Under the pieces are notes generated by a model. The model ran no database searches. It had not been told where the DNA came from and saw only the letters and a program-made list of their open reading frames with translations. The position numbers and the translations under genes are program-made. A DNA stretch of 64,000 nucleotides from Planctomycetota bacterium (GTDB lineage: Bacteria; Planctomycetota; UBA8108; JACQVS01): assembly GCA_028280485.1 (NCBI GenBank), contig JANQLS010000085.1, forward strand, positions 124,001-188,000. Reading direction: 5' to 3'. Shown piece after piece: positions 18,370 through 26,645 of this stretch (its first letter is position 1; each line of letters opens with the position of its first letter).

Positions 18370-18618
18370 GGGAGATCTCTCGCATACGTGGGTTAGAACT
18401 CGTTGTGAGGAATGCGTTAATTTAGACACAAAAACTCATTATAGATGAGTTGCCAGATTGACACAATCTCACCATTTCCGTACCTTTTCTTTTTCTCGTG
18501 ATTATTTTCAATTGGGATCGTGATGAATTCTTCCTTCGGTTTTAATTAGTTGAACCCAACTGCGTCGATTCGTTTCACTATCCGCACTTAATGTCACTTT
18601 CTCCAGAGGAGATTTCCC

Positions 18619-19497
18619 TTGGATGCATTCGACTATTTCGCTCCCGATAACTTGAGTGAGGCTCTCACTTTATTGGCGACTCCTAACAAGACTTCGCGCC
18701 CCTTAGCCGGTGGAACAGATTTAATTGTTCAGCTGAGAGAGACGGGCTTGAAATGTGATCAGGTCATCGACTTAAAGAACTTAGCTGAGCTCACCCAGTT
18801 TCAATCTGAAGGGGGAAAAGGTTGGACGATCGGCGCTGCAGTTCCTTGTAGTGAAATCTATGAGAACGCGGAGTTTGCCAGTCAGTACCCTGGGATCATT
18901 GATGCCGCTTCCTTGATCGGTGGAATCCAAATTCAAAATCGAGCTTCCTTCGGAGGAAACTTGTGTAATGCTTCTCCCGCTGCTGATGCCATTCCCGCTC
19001 TGATCGCTCATAGCGTGACTTGCCAGGTTGCTTCAAAGTCGGGAACTCGCGAAGTGAATGTAGAAGATTTTTGTCAATCACCGGGAAAGACCGTTCTTTC
19101 TGAAGGTGAGATTTTGGTTTCCCTAAAGTTGCCGGCTACTCCAAAAAGATTTGGGGCCGCTTATCAACGCTTTATTCCTCGAAATGAAATGGATATCGCC
19201 GTTGCGGGAGCGGGTTCTTCAGTGGTTCTTTCTGAAGACGGCAAAACCATCGAAAGTCTTCGAGTGGGTTTAGGAGCCGTCGCCCCGACACCTTTATTAG
19301 TTCAAGAGATTTCAGACAAGTTAAAAGGTAAAGAAGTCGATTCGGCGACTTTTGAGCAAGCGGCTGAAATTGCGAGAAGTTACGCGAATCCCATCAGCGA
19401 TACCCGCGGAGAAGATTGGCAGAGAGTGCATCTCGCCGGAGTGTTGACGCAAAGAACTCTTCAAATTGCCTGTGAACGAGCCCAAGCAGCTCTTTAA
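18619..19497 (+). CDS. Molybdenum hydroxylase, FAD-binding medium subunit
   Basis: A 292-residue subunit of the xanthine dehydrogenase/CO dehydrogenase medium-chain type that passes electrons from the Fe-S subunit to FAD. The N-terminal FAD loop is RPLAGGTDLIVQLRETG near residue 30, and the second FAD motif is IGGIQIQNRASFGGNLCNAS near 100. The start is TTG at 18619, preceded 7 bases upstream by AGAGGAGA, a strong ribosome-binding site, with no suitable ATG; this makes the non-ATG start convincing. First gene of a four-gene operon. Confidence 0.9.
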   Translation: MDAFDYFAPDNLSEALTLLATPNKTSRPLAGGTDLIVQLRETGLKCDQVIDLKNLAELTQFQSEGGKGWTIGAAVPCSEIYENAEFASQYPGIIDAASLIGGIQIQNRASFGGNLCNASPAADAIPALIAHSVTCQVASKSGTREVNVEDFCQSPGKTVLSEGEILVSLKLPATPKRFGAAYQRFIPRNEMDIAVAGAGSSVVLSEDGKTIESLRVGLGAVAPTPLLVQEISDKLKGKEVDSATFEQAAEIARSYANPISDTRGEDWQRVHLAGVLTQRTLQIACERAQAAL

Positions 19498-19517
19498 TCT
19501 CTGGAGAAACCCAAGCC

Positions 19518-20012
19518 ATGAAAACTTATTTAAAAACGACGATCAATGGTGAGGACAAAGAGCTTCTCTGCGAACCTCGTCAAAGTTTACTCGATGTCCT
19601 TCGAGATGAATTAGAACTCACGGGAACCAAGGAAGGCTGTAACAACGGAAACTGTGGTGCGTGTAACATCATGCTCGACGGTCGATTGGTCAATTCTTGC
19701 ATGGTTCTCGCACTAGAAGCGCAGGGCAAGCAAGTTGAAACGATCGAAGGGGTGGCTGACACTGAAGGTCTCCATCCTCTCCAAGAAGTCTTTTTGGAAG
19801 AGGCTGCGCTTCAATGTGGAATCTGTACACCGGGATTCATTCTCTCAGCTAAAAGCTTATTGGAAAAAAATCCCAACCCAACTGAAGATGACGTTCGACT
19901 CTGGCTCGCCGGCAATCTCTGCCGTTGTACGGGCTACGATAAAATCGTAAGAGCCGTTTTAGAATCAGCGAAAAGACTATCAGAGTCTCCACAATCGGAG
20001 GTGGCATCATGA
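19518..20012 (+). CDS. Molybdenum hydroxylase, 2[2Fe-2S] small subunit
   Basis: A 164-residue subunit with both iron-sulfur clusters: the plant-ferredoxin-type site GCNNGNCGACNIMLDGRLVN followed by S-C, and the C-terminal four-cysteine site QCGICTPG...NLCRCTGYDKI. These are diagnostic of the small subunit of xanthine dehydrogenase-family enzymes. It lies between the FAD and molybdopterin subunit genes, and its stop overlaps the next start by 4 bp (ATGA). Confidence 0.95.
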   Translation: MKTYLKTTINGEDKELLCEPRQSLLDVLRDELELTGTKEGCNNGNCGACNIMLDGRLVNSCMVLALEAQGKQVETIEGVADTEGLHPLQEVFLEEAALQCGICTPGFILSAKSLLEKNPNPTEDDVRLWLAGNLCRCTGYDKIVRAVLESAKRLSESPQSEVAS

Positions 20013-22318
20013 GTGGCTCAAACAATGGAAACTCTCAAAATGGAAATGGCTATCGCATCATCGGTTCGCGCCCTGTGCGCCACGATGGAGTCGACAAAGT
20101 TACGGGTAGAGCTCTTTACGGAGCTGATTTAAGGTTGTCGGATTGCCTCCACGGAAAAGTTCTCAGAAGCCCCCACGCTCATGCTCGAATCTTAAGTATC
20201 GATACTTCAGAAGCCTTAGCCAGCCCTGGAGTCAAGGCGGTGATCACTTCAGCGGATTATCCCGAAACCGAATCTAAGATCATCGATTTAGGGGAAGGTC
20301 CGGCGATCTTAAAGGATCTTAGAGCCAACCTGCTTGCGGATGGAAAAGTTCTCTACAAAGGGCATCCGATTGCTGCAGTAGCCGCCACCGATCCGTTCCT
20401 GGCAAGAGAAGCGACGAAGAAGATTAAAGTGGAGTACGAAGTATTAAAGCCTGTACTTCACATCAACGATGCAATGGCCGAAGGATCGCCCTTACTTCAT
20501 GAAGATCTTCACACAGACTCGCTCGGGAAAAAATCAGACAAACCTAGCAATGTAGCAAAGCATTTACGGTTCGAAATTGGTGATATCGATAAAGGTTTCG
20601 CAGAAGCGGATGAAATCTTTGAACGGGAATTTGACACCGCGATGGTGCATCAAGGTTATATCGAACCTCACAATGCGACTGCGCTTTGGAATGCCGACGG
20701 GCATCTCACCATCTGGAGTAGCACTCAGGGAGCCTTTTCGGTTCGCGCTCAAACTGCGGGAATACTCAATATTCCTGAATCCTCCATCAAAGCGGTTCCC
20801 ATGGAGATCGGCGGAGGTTTCGGAGGAAAGATTCCCGTTTATCTCGAACCCATCGCAGCCATGTTATCAAAAGAAACGGGGAAAGCCGTTAAGATGACCA
20901 TGGACCGTGATGAGGTTTTCGAATCGACCGGCCCCACTCCAGGCTCTGTCATCAAAGTAAAAATCGGGGTTAAAAAGAACGGGAAGATTACGGCTGCCGA
21001 CGCTTCGTTAGCGTATGAAGCGGGAGCGTTCCAGGGCTCACCAGTGAACTGTGGCATGATGTGTATCTTCGCTCCCTACGATATCGAACACGTTCGTGTC
21101 GATGGCTATGACGTTTTAGTCAACAAGCCCAAAACAGCAGCCTACCGTGCGCCCGGAGCCACCAACGCTTCTATGGCTTCAGAAACCGTCATCGATGAAA
21201 TCGCCCGATGGGCCAGTTTAGATCCGATTGAACTTCGAAAACTCAACGCTGCCAAAGAAGGAACGGTACGTGCCGATGGATTGGCTTATCCAAGAATCGG
21301 ATACGTTGAAACGCTTGAAGCTTGCGAGTCACACGAACACTACAAAGCTCCGAAGGAAGGATCGTTTCGAGGTCGGGGAGTCGCTTCGGGTTTTTGGTTT
21401 AACTGTGGCTTTAAATCGAGTGTAACCGTTTCTGTAGAGAAAGATGGAACGGTGCGTTTGATCGAAGGCTCTACGGATATCGGAGGGACGCGAACTTCTT
21501 TAGCGATGCAACTCGCCGAAATTTTAGGCATCGAAGCTGAAGATGTACGTCCTATGGTCGTCGATACAGACTCTGTGGGTTACACCGACATCACGGGTGG
21601 AAGTCGGGTGACTTTTGCCACAGGATTAGCGGTGATCGAAGCCGGCAAGAAAGTTCAACAGGAGATGGCTCGTCGCGCAGCTCAACTTTGGGAAGTAGAT
21701 GCGAGTGATGTTGAAGTTGAACTCGACGTCTATCGTTCGAAATCCGATTCAAGTAAATCCATTACTTTCAAAGAGCTCGCCGGTTCCTTAGATGAAACCG
21801 GAGGCGCATTGTCTGAGCAAGCTAGTGTTTCTCCTCAAGGAGTAGGCGGAGGATTTGGTACTCATATCGTCGACGTCGAAGTGGATCCTGATACGGGGAA
21901 GGTTCAAGTTCTTCGATACACCGCCGCCCAAGATGTTGGAAAAGCTATTCATCCTTCTTACGTCGAAGGTCAAATTCAAGGTGGCGCGGTTCAAGGTATC
22001 GGCTGGGCTATTTACGAGGGGTATCATTACAACGAAGATGGCCATATGACCAATGCCAACTTCTTAGACTATCGAATGCCGACGACTCTTGATCTACCGA
22101 TGATCGATACGATCTTGGTTGAAGTCCCCAATCCCGGTCATCCCTTTGGTGTTCGCGGAGTGGGCGAAGTACCGATTGTTCCTCCTTGTGCAGCTCTCGC
22201 TAACGCTATTTACGATGCCATCGGTATTCGGTTGCGTGAACTGCCGATGAATTCGACTCGCGTCCTCAAAGCATTGCTTAAGGAAAAGGGTGCTTTACCT
22301 CAGGGTGTGGAGGCTTGA
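20009..22318 (+). CDS. Molybdenum hydroxylase, molybdopterin-binding large subunit
   Basis: A 769-residue catalytic subunit of the xanthine dehydrogenase family. Characteristic segments are DKVTGRALYGADL, GGGFGGKIPVYLEPIAAML near residue 270, TAAYRAPGATNASMASE near 375 and the C-terminal molybdenum-pocket block GVRGVGEVPIVPPCAALANA near 715. The active-site loop AAYRAPGA differs from the AYRCSFR loop of aerobic CO dehydrogenase, so CO oxidation is unlikely. Purine, aldehyde or aromatic acyl-CoA substrates remain possible. No transporter or regulator nearby identifies the substrate. Confidence 0.93.
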   Translation: MSGSNNGNSQNGNGYRIIGSRPVRHDGVDKVTGRALYGADLRLSDCLHGKVLRSPHAHARILSIDTSEALASPGVKAVITSADYPETESKIIDLGEGPAILKDLRANLLADGKVLYKGHPIAAVAATDPFLAREATKKIKVEYEVLKPVLHINDAMAEGSPLLHEDLHTDSLGKKSDKPSNVAKHLRFEIGDIDKGFAEADEIFEREFDTAMVHQGYIEPHNATALWNADGHLTIWSSTQGAFSVRAQTAGILNIPESSIKAVPMEIGGGFGGKIPVYLEPIAAMLSKETGKAVKMTMDRDEVFESTGPTPGSVIKVKIGVKKNGKITAADASLAYEAGAFQGSPVNCGMMCIFAPYDIEHVRVDGYDVLVNKPKTAAYRAPGATNASMASETVIDEIARWASLDPIELRKLNAAKEGTVRADGLAYPRIGYVETLEACESHEHYKAPKEGSFRGRGVASGFWFNCGFKSSVTVSVEKDGTVRLIEGSTDIGGTRTSLAMQLAEILGIEAEDVRPMVVDTDSVGYTDITGGSRVTFATGLAVIEAGKKVQQEMARRAAQLWEVDASDVEVELDVYRSKSDSSKSITFKELAGSLDETGGALSEQASVSPQGVGGGFGTHIVDVEVDPDTGKVQVLRYTAAQDVGKAIHPSYVEGQIQGGAVQGIGWAIYEGYHYNEDGHMTNANFLDYRMPTTLDLPMIDTILVEVPNPGHPFGVRGVGEVPIVPPCAALANAIYDAIGIRLRELPMNSTRVLKALLKEKGALPQGVEA

Positions 22319-22322
22319 TTCG

Positions 22323-22586
22323 ATGCCAAAAATTATTATCCCCAGTCAGCTCCGAGAGGTGACTGGGGGCGAAGCTAATGTGTCGGCTCAAGGGTCTACA
22401 GTTCTTGAGCTCATCGAAAATTTAGACGAACAGTACCCGGGAATCAGGGATCGTTTGATCGAAGACGGCAAGCTTAGGATGGGACTCGCTGCAGCCGTCG
22501 ACAATGAAGTGAGTTCGTATGGTTTAAAGCAAAAGGTGAGCGAGGGAAGTACGGTGCAGTTTATCCCGGCGATTAGTGGTGGGTAG
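22323..22586 (+). CDS. MoaD/ThiS-like sulfur-carrier protein
   Basis: An 87-residue beta-grasp protein that ends in Gly-Gly (FIPAISGG), the site that is adenylated and converted to a thiocarboxylate in MoaD and ThiS. The ATG at 22323 is 4 bp after the large-subunit stop; the in-frame upstream start at 22290 would overlap that gene. Placement as the last gene of the molybdenum hydroxylase operon suggests that it supplies sulfur for the pyranopterin or for the terminal sulfido ligand of this enzyme; this is inference. Its TAG stop is the first three bases of a TAGTCCGC repeat. Confidence 0.85.
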   Translation: MPKIIIPSQLREVTGGEANVSAQGSTVLELIENLDEQYPGIRDRLIEDGKLRMGLAAAVDNEVSSYGLKQKVSEGSTVQFIPAISGG

Positions 22587-22619
22587 TCCGCTTGTAGTCC
22601 GCACGCGCCGCGTGCGGCC
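22584..22619 (+). repeat. TAGTCCGC hairpin repeat, left copy
   Basis: TAGTCCGC occurs twice (22584 and 22595). The second begins the stem CCGCACGC-gcc-GCGTGCGG. The first TAG is the stop codon of the MoaD-like gene. An inverted copy with a different stem sequence lies at 22929-22953, where it supplies the stop of the opposing gene. Confidence 0.75.
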
Positions 22620-22716
22620 TTCCTAGGTTACGGGCATTGATATCATTATTTATTCCAACTCTCAACGAGTCACCCAATCCTAGCCTTCTTTAGATTCATT
22701 CGATTTAAGCGAACAA

Positions 22717-22870
22717 TCTAACTAGCCCGAAGCGCTAGCGAGGGGGAATTAGTAAACTGAAATTAAAATGGTTTAATGGTGGGATGGAGTCATTTCCATA
22801 TTTCGTAGATTGAAGTGATTTGAAATCAACCCAATGTTTCGTCCCCTCGCTGACGCTTCGGGATAGTTAA
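22717..22870 (-). mobile_element. MITE-like element, copy 1 (154 bp)
   Basis: On the minus strand it starts TTAACTATCCCGAAGCG and ends CGCTAGCGCTTCGGGCTAG. It aligns without gaps over its whole length with the element at 63091-63244, including the interior (TGATTTCAAAT, AATCTACG, ATGG/TGTGGA, ATCCCAC). Terminal inverted repeats are about 27 bp. There is no coding capacity, so it is non-autonomous. It is nested between the two TAGTCCGC hairpins in the 364 bp between convergent genes. Confidence 0.7.
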
Positions 22871-22928
22871 AGCGAGTCATTCGTTTTTGTCCATATTTAG
22901 ATTCATGACGTTAGAGCGTTTTTAAGAG

Positions 22929-22953
22929 GGCCGCAAGCGGAGCTTGCGGACTA
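22929..22953 (-). repeat. TAGTCCGC hairpin repeat, right copy
   Basis: On the minus strand it reads TAGTCCGCAAGCTCCGCTTG followed by CGGCC, with stem CCGCAAGC/GCTTGCGG. Its TAG is the stop codon of the gene ending at 22951. It is the inverted partner of the copy at 22595-22619, which has a different but self-complementary stem. Confidence 0.75.
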
Positions 22954-24975
22954 CTTCTTATCCAATCTAACATCAATCCTCACATCCTCTTGATCCCCGA
23001 TCGTTTTTACTTTTTTTCCGGTGTTGAACTGTGGAGATGTGATCAAGAGTTCTAAGTCACCTTTACCGTAATTATTGATCGTATAAATGCCCTTACTGTC
23101 CGTACGAACATCCGTAAAGAGGGTGGTTCTGAGAAATCCCTGTTGGATTCTTAACGTGGCTAACACTTTCGCTCCAGAGATTGGGGCATTGGTGGCATCG
23201 GTGACGAGACCCTGAATGATGTGGTTGCCGAAGCCGGTGGGGAGTTGAACTTCTAATTCTTCATTCGCCTTAAGTTCTAAGCCTCGAATCGAAAGTCGAG
23301 GGGAAGAACGATTCTCAACTCTAAGTTCTCCCGTTGGAATGCCTTCGATGTGGAATTCCCCGAGTCGGTCGGTAGTCACTCTGGTTGAATTTGCCATCGA
23401 ACTGACACTGCGTACAAAGAATGTAAAGTCGGGGATCGGTTTTCCATTAGCATCGATGACAGTGCCCAGCAATGTTCCAGTGTCTAATTCTTCTAAGACA
23501 AAGTCTTCAACGTTTTCACCGACTTTAATTTCGATGGGACCATCCTTAAAATCTCGGTAGTTTCTTTGGGGGTGAACCTGAACTTCGTAATCGTCAGCTA
23601 CTCGAACTTCTTCAATCTGGAACGAGCCGTCTTCTTTTGATTTTGCGTTGTACCTTGAACGGAGAGATTTAGAAGATAGAAACAAAGTTTCGCCGGCGAT
23701 GGCCTCTCCACGCGCGTTCAGTAGCCGTCCAGAAAATGTTCCCACATCGCCTTCGGAACTTAGAACGATATCCATCTCAAGGATGTTTTGACCCTTTTGA
23801 TAGACTTCATCAAATTTCAGTTTTGGAATGGTCGTCGTGGTTTGAATGAATCCTTCAGCTTGAGACAAAAGCGTAATGCGTCCTTCAGGATCCATACGAA
23901 CTTTCAAATTTAAAAGATAAGATCCGTCTTCTTCCGACACCGTCTTTGCGCCACGTACGGAAGCCAGCATATCGACCTTGGGGACTGGATTTCCATCTTC
24001 GTCAACGGTGTAACCTGAGAGTACGAAATCCACTTCTTCATAGAGGACCAAATTAACGTCGACAGCCGGGGCGCTTACGGTTGTTGAGCTGGTAGGCCAA
24101 GTCTCAGTGGGATTGGATCGAATGACGTACTCTCCTGCGGTAAGTCCTTCGATGTTAAAGGTGCCATCATTTAAGCTGACCGCTTCACCGGGAAGGTCTT
24201 CTTGGACGAGAGGAAGGCTGTGATGGTTGTAATTGATGGCGAAGGCACGAACGGTGATATTAGGAATGGGGTCGCCCGTTGTAGTTAAAACTTGGCCCGA
24301 AATACTCGAATCGAACGGTCTAAGCTTTAGGGTTAAATCTCGCTTTTGACCCTTCCCCATCGGCAAGACATGTGTAGTTTTGATTCTTCGATTATCGTGG
24401 TCGACGAGGGTGATTTTATATCGACCGCCGACCAAGTTTTCGAATAAAGCGTATCCATTTTGATCGGTATATTTTTTATGAATTTTGGGTCCTAATGCGA
24501 CCTCGAGTAAAATTTCGGGCACTCCTTCATAATCTTCCCCCTCAACGAAAATGAGCAATGCCGTTCCTTGAGCCCGAGCCAAGAGTTGCTTGAATTCGAT
24601 ATGTTTAGCCGAGCGCACTAAGGCAGAATTGAATTTTTCGTTCAGTTGGGGATTCGAAGTCGAGGGACCGGACTCTGAGTTTAATGCGTTTGATTCATCA
24701 CGTTGAGGATTACCGGTAGTGCCTTCTTCAGTTTTAGTGTTCGACTTAGTTGATAGGGATTTCTTACTGGGGTGAACGGAGGTTGATGAGTTAGAAGTGG
24801 ATTCAAATGTAGGAATATCGAGAGGAAGGTCAGCTTTTTCTGAAATCGCACTCTCAATTTTTTTAGGCAGGGGATCGGTATTGGGGGTGGATTCAGCGTT
24901 CGACCACAGGAAGTAGCCCAAGCCTGCGAAAAGGAATAGAGAAATGGTGGTGGCAATAAATATGATTTTAGACAT
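22951..24975 (-). CDS. Membrane-anchored protein with carboxypeptidase-regulatory-like repeats
   Basis: A 674-residue protein with one N-terminal membrane segment (IIFIATTISLFLFAGLGYFL) and then a Ser/Thr/Asn-rich spacer to about residue 110. The remainder consists of about six repeats of a beta-sandwich unit with the pattern G-x-V-x-D-x-x-G-x-P-I-x-x (for example GTVIDANGKPIPDFTFFV, GLVTDATNAPISGAKVLA, SGYTVDEDGNPVPKVDML), typical of CarboxypepD_reg/transthyretin-like domains. The body is expected outside the cytoplasmic membrane. No enzyme domain is present; it is probably structural or adhesive. Convergent with the MoaD-like gene. Confidence 0.82.
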   Translation of the reverse strand: MSKIIFIATTISLFLFAGLGYFLWSNAESTPNTDPLPKKIESAISEKADLPLDIPTFESTSNSSTSVHPSKKSLSTKSNTKTEEGTTGNPQRDESNALNSESGPSTSNPQLNEKFNSALVRSAKHIEFKQLLARAQGTALLIFVEGEDYEGVPEILLEVALGPKIHKKYTDQNGYALFENLVGGRYKITLVDHDNRRIKTTHVLPMGKGQKRDLTLKLRPFDSSISGQVLTTTGDPIPNITVRAFAINYNHHSLPLVQEDLPGEAVSLNDGTFNIEGLTAGEYVIRSNPTETWPTSSTTVSAPAVDVNLVLYEEVDFVLSGYTVDEDGNPVPKVDMLASVRGAKTVSEEDGSYLLNLKVRMDPEGRITLLSQAEGFIQTTTTIPKLKFDEVYQKGQNILEMDIVLSSEGDVGTFSGRLLNARGEAIAGETLFLSSKSLRSRYNAKSKEDGSFQIEEVRVADDYEVQVHPQRNYRDFKDGPIEIKVGENVEDFVLEELDTGTLLGTVIDANGKPIPDFTFFVRSVSSMANSTRVTTDRLGEFHIEGIPTGELRVENRSSPRLSIRGLELKANEELEVQLPTGFGNHIIQGLVTDATNAPISGAKVLATLRIQQGFLRTTLFTDVRTDSKGIYTINNYGKGDLELLITSPQFNTGKKVKTIGDQEDVRIDVRLDKK

Positions 24976-25109
24976 GATTGAAGTGAACTCTATCTGTCTT
25001 ATCGGGTAGTTTGCACTGTGAATTTAGAATGTAAATGAAGGAACTATTTTCTGTTGAGATACGACCTTTAAATTATCGCTATCAATCTCAGATTGAGAAA
25101 GATCCGTTT

Positions 25110-25814
25110 ATGAAAGTTCTCTATATTTTTCCCCATCCCGATGATGAGTCGTTTGGAGTGGGCCAAGTGCTGCATTACCAAAGTAGGATTGGGCATGAGG
25201 TCTATCTGCTCACCCTGACGAAGGGCGGGGCTACCAAACAACGACATAAATTTGGTTTTAGTATCGAGGAGATGGGCGAAGTTCGGTATCGCGAGATGTT
25301 GGAGGTTGAAAAAGTTTTGAAGCTTAGGGGGATGACGGTTTTAGATTTTGTCGACAGTGGATTGAAAGAATCGAATCCCATCGAAATTGAGCAAGCGATA
25401 TTAAAGGAGATTCAAAAAATTGAACCGGAGGTCGTAGTCACTTATGCCGTTCATGGAATATCCGGTTTTCATGACCATCTTGTTTCTCATGCCCTAGTAA
25501 AACGAGTTTATTGTCAGCTTCAAGCTCAGGGAGAAGGCCCAAAGAGATTAGCCTTTTATACTGTAAATGAAGAAACGAGCAAGAAAAGCAAACACTTCCC
25601 ACTCTCGTATTCAACAGATCAAGAGATCGACTGTGTCATTCAAGTGGATCCTGAAGACATCGAAGCGTGTCGGAGGGCCTTAGATTGCTACGAAACATTT
25701 AAAGCCACCATTGAAGTGTCAGGAATTAAGGAGAGTCTTCCGTTGAACGTGCCGTTTGAGTTTTTTCAGGAAGAGAATCCAGTCAAGGCAACGTCACTTT
25801 TTGATAATCTGTAA
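25110..25814 (+). CDS. PIG-L (LmbE-like) deacetylase
   Basis: A zinc N-acetylglucosaminyl-type deacetylase of about 234 residues. The family signature PHPDDE follows the start directly (MKVLYIFPHPDDESFGVGQV), and the distal metal or catalytic histidines are in HGISGFHDHLVSHALVKR. I prefer ATG 25110, which begins right at the Rossmann-like first strand; an in-frame ATG at 25035 would add 25 residues of no evident domain. Neither has a clear ribosome-binding site. The substrate (amino-sugar conjugate, bacillithiol-type or other) cannot be told from context. Confidence 0.85.
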   Translation: MKVLYIFPHPDDESFGVGQVLHYQSRIGHEVYLLTLTKGGATKQRHKFGFSIEEMGEVRYREMLEVEKVLKLRGMTVLDFVDSGLKESNPIEIEQAILKEIQKIEPEVVVTYAVHGISGFHDHLVSHALVKRVYCQLQAQGEGPKRLAFYTVNEETSKKSKHFPLSYSTDQEIDCVIQVDPEDIEACRRALDCYETFKATIEVSGIKESLPLNVPFEFFQEENPVKATSLFDNL

Positions 25815-26001
25815 TAAAGCATTGTTTTTTCAGCCAGTTGAATATGCTGGTATTGCCTTAGATACCCTACATGAGTATCATCATGAACTTCTCATTGAGC
25901 TACAGCTCATTGGGAAAATAGAGTTGGAAATAGATAAAGAATGGTCGGGCAGGTTTTAACCGACTTAAAGTCAATTTAACCAAGAGAGGGGTTCAGATTA
26001 A

Positions 26002-26424
26002 ATGGAACTTGTTAATTTATTCACAATTGGTCAACAAACGTTATCTAATGAGGAAGCAGGTCTAATTGCTATCTTATTGGGGTTCATTCCTTTGATTTTT
26101 GGATGCGGATTTACTCTAATCATCATCGCCGGAATGTGGAAGACTTTTGAAAAAGCAGATAAGCCAGGCTGGGCGGCTATCGTCCCAATTTATAACGTCA
26201 TTGTGATGTTAGAGATTGTTGGTCGTCCTCTATGGTGGATTATTTTATTCTTGATTCCATTAGCAAATCTTGTTGTTTCAATTATCGTTTTTAACGACTT
26301 GGCAAAAGCCTTTGGGCGCGGTATTGGAACTGCATTAGGATTATTGTTCCTGGGATTCATTTTTTGGCCGGTCTTGGGATTCGGCAGTGCGCAATACCAG
26401 GGTCCCGTTGCATCCCAGGATTGA
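26002..26424 (+). CDS. DUF5684-like small membrane protein
   Basis: A 140-residue protein with three or four hydrophobic segments. The loop KADKPGWAAIVPIYNVIVML and the later RPLWWIILFLIPLANLVVSI and FNDLAKAFGRGIGTALGLLF match the pattern of DUF5684 membrane proteins (KPGWAxxxPIYN, LAKAFGxG). Function unknown. A strong intrinsic terminator follows 14 bp after the stop, so transcription ends here. Confidence 0.8.
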   Translation: MELVNLFTIGQQTLSNEEAGLIAILLGFIPLIFGCGFTLIIIAGMWKTFEKADKPGWAAIVPIYNVIVMLEIVGRPLWWIILFLIPLANLVVSIIVFNDLAKAFGRGIGTALGLLFLGFIFWPVLGFGSAQYQGPVASQD

Positions 26425-26437
26425 TTTTCTAAGAATT

Positions 26438-26480
26438 AAAAAAAGCTCTAGCTAATTCTATATTAGCTAGAGCTTTTTTT
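26438..26480 (+). terminator. Intrinsic terminator
   Basis: Perfect 15 bp stem AAAGCTCTAGCTAAT / ATTAGCTAGAGCTTT with a 5-base loop, followed by T residues to 26480. Directly downstream of the small membrane protein gene. Confidence 0.9.
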
Positions 26481-26573
26481 GTTGGGGCGACCCGTTTAAG
26501 AAGTACCTAGCAGTTATCATTCATTTAAACTAGCTGAAGCCTTTAAGGGTCTAACAACCAACCATATTCTTGT

Positions 26574-26602
26574 AAAAACAGGGCGGAGAATCATCCCCGC
26601 CC
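26574..26602 (-). terminator. Intrinsic terminator of the beta-propeller gene
   Basis: On the minus strand, a GC-rich stem GGGCGGGG..CTCCGCCC followed by TGTTTTT. It lies 44 bp after the stop of the minus-strand gene at 26646. Confidence 0.75.
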
Positions 26603-26645
26603 CTTTGGCCTCGTTTATTTCAGACTAATTTAAATGAGACCTAAA

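Noticed and set aside
20009..22318. Aerobic CO dehydrogenase large subunit
   Set aside because: The active-site loop reads AAYRAPGA and not the AYRCSFR form needed for the Cu-Mo CO dehydrogenase.
25756..25959. Open frame of 67 codons after the PIG-L gene
   Set aside because: It overlaps the end of the PIG-L gene in another frame, has no recognisable family features and no ribosome-binding site.
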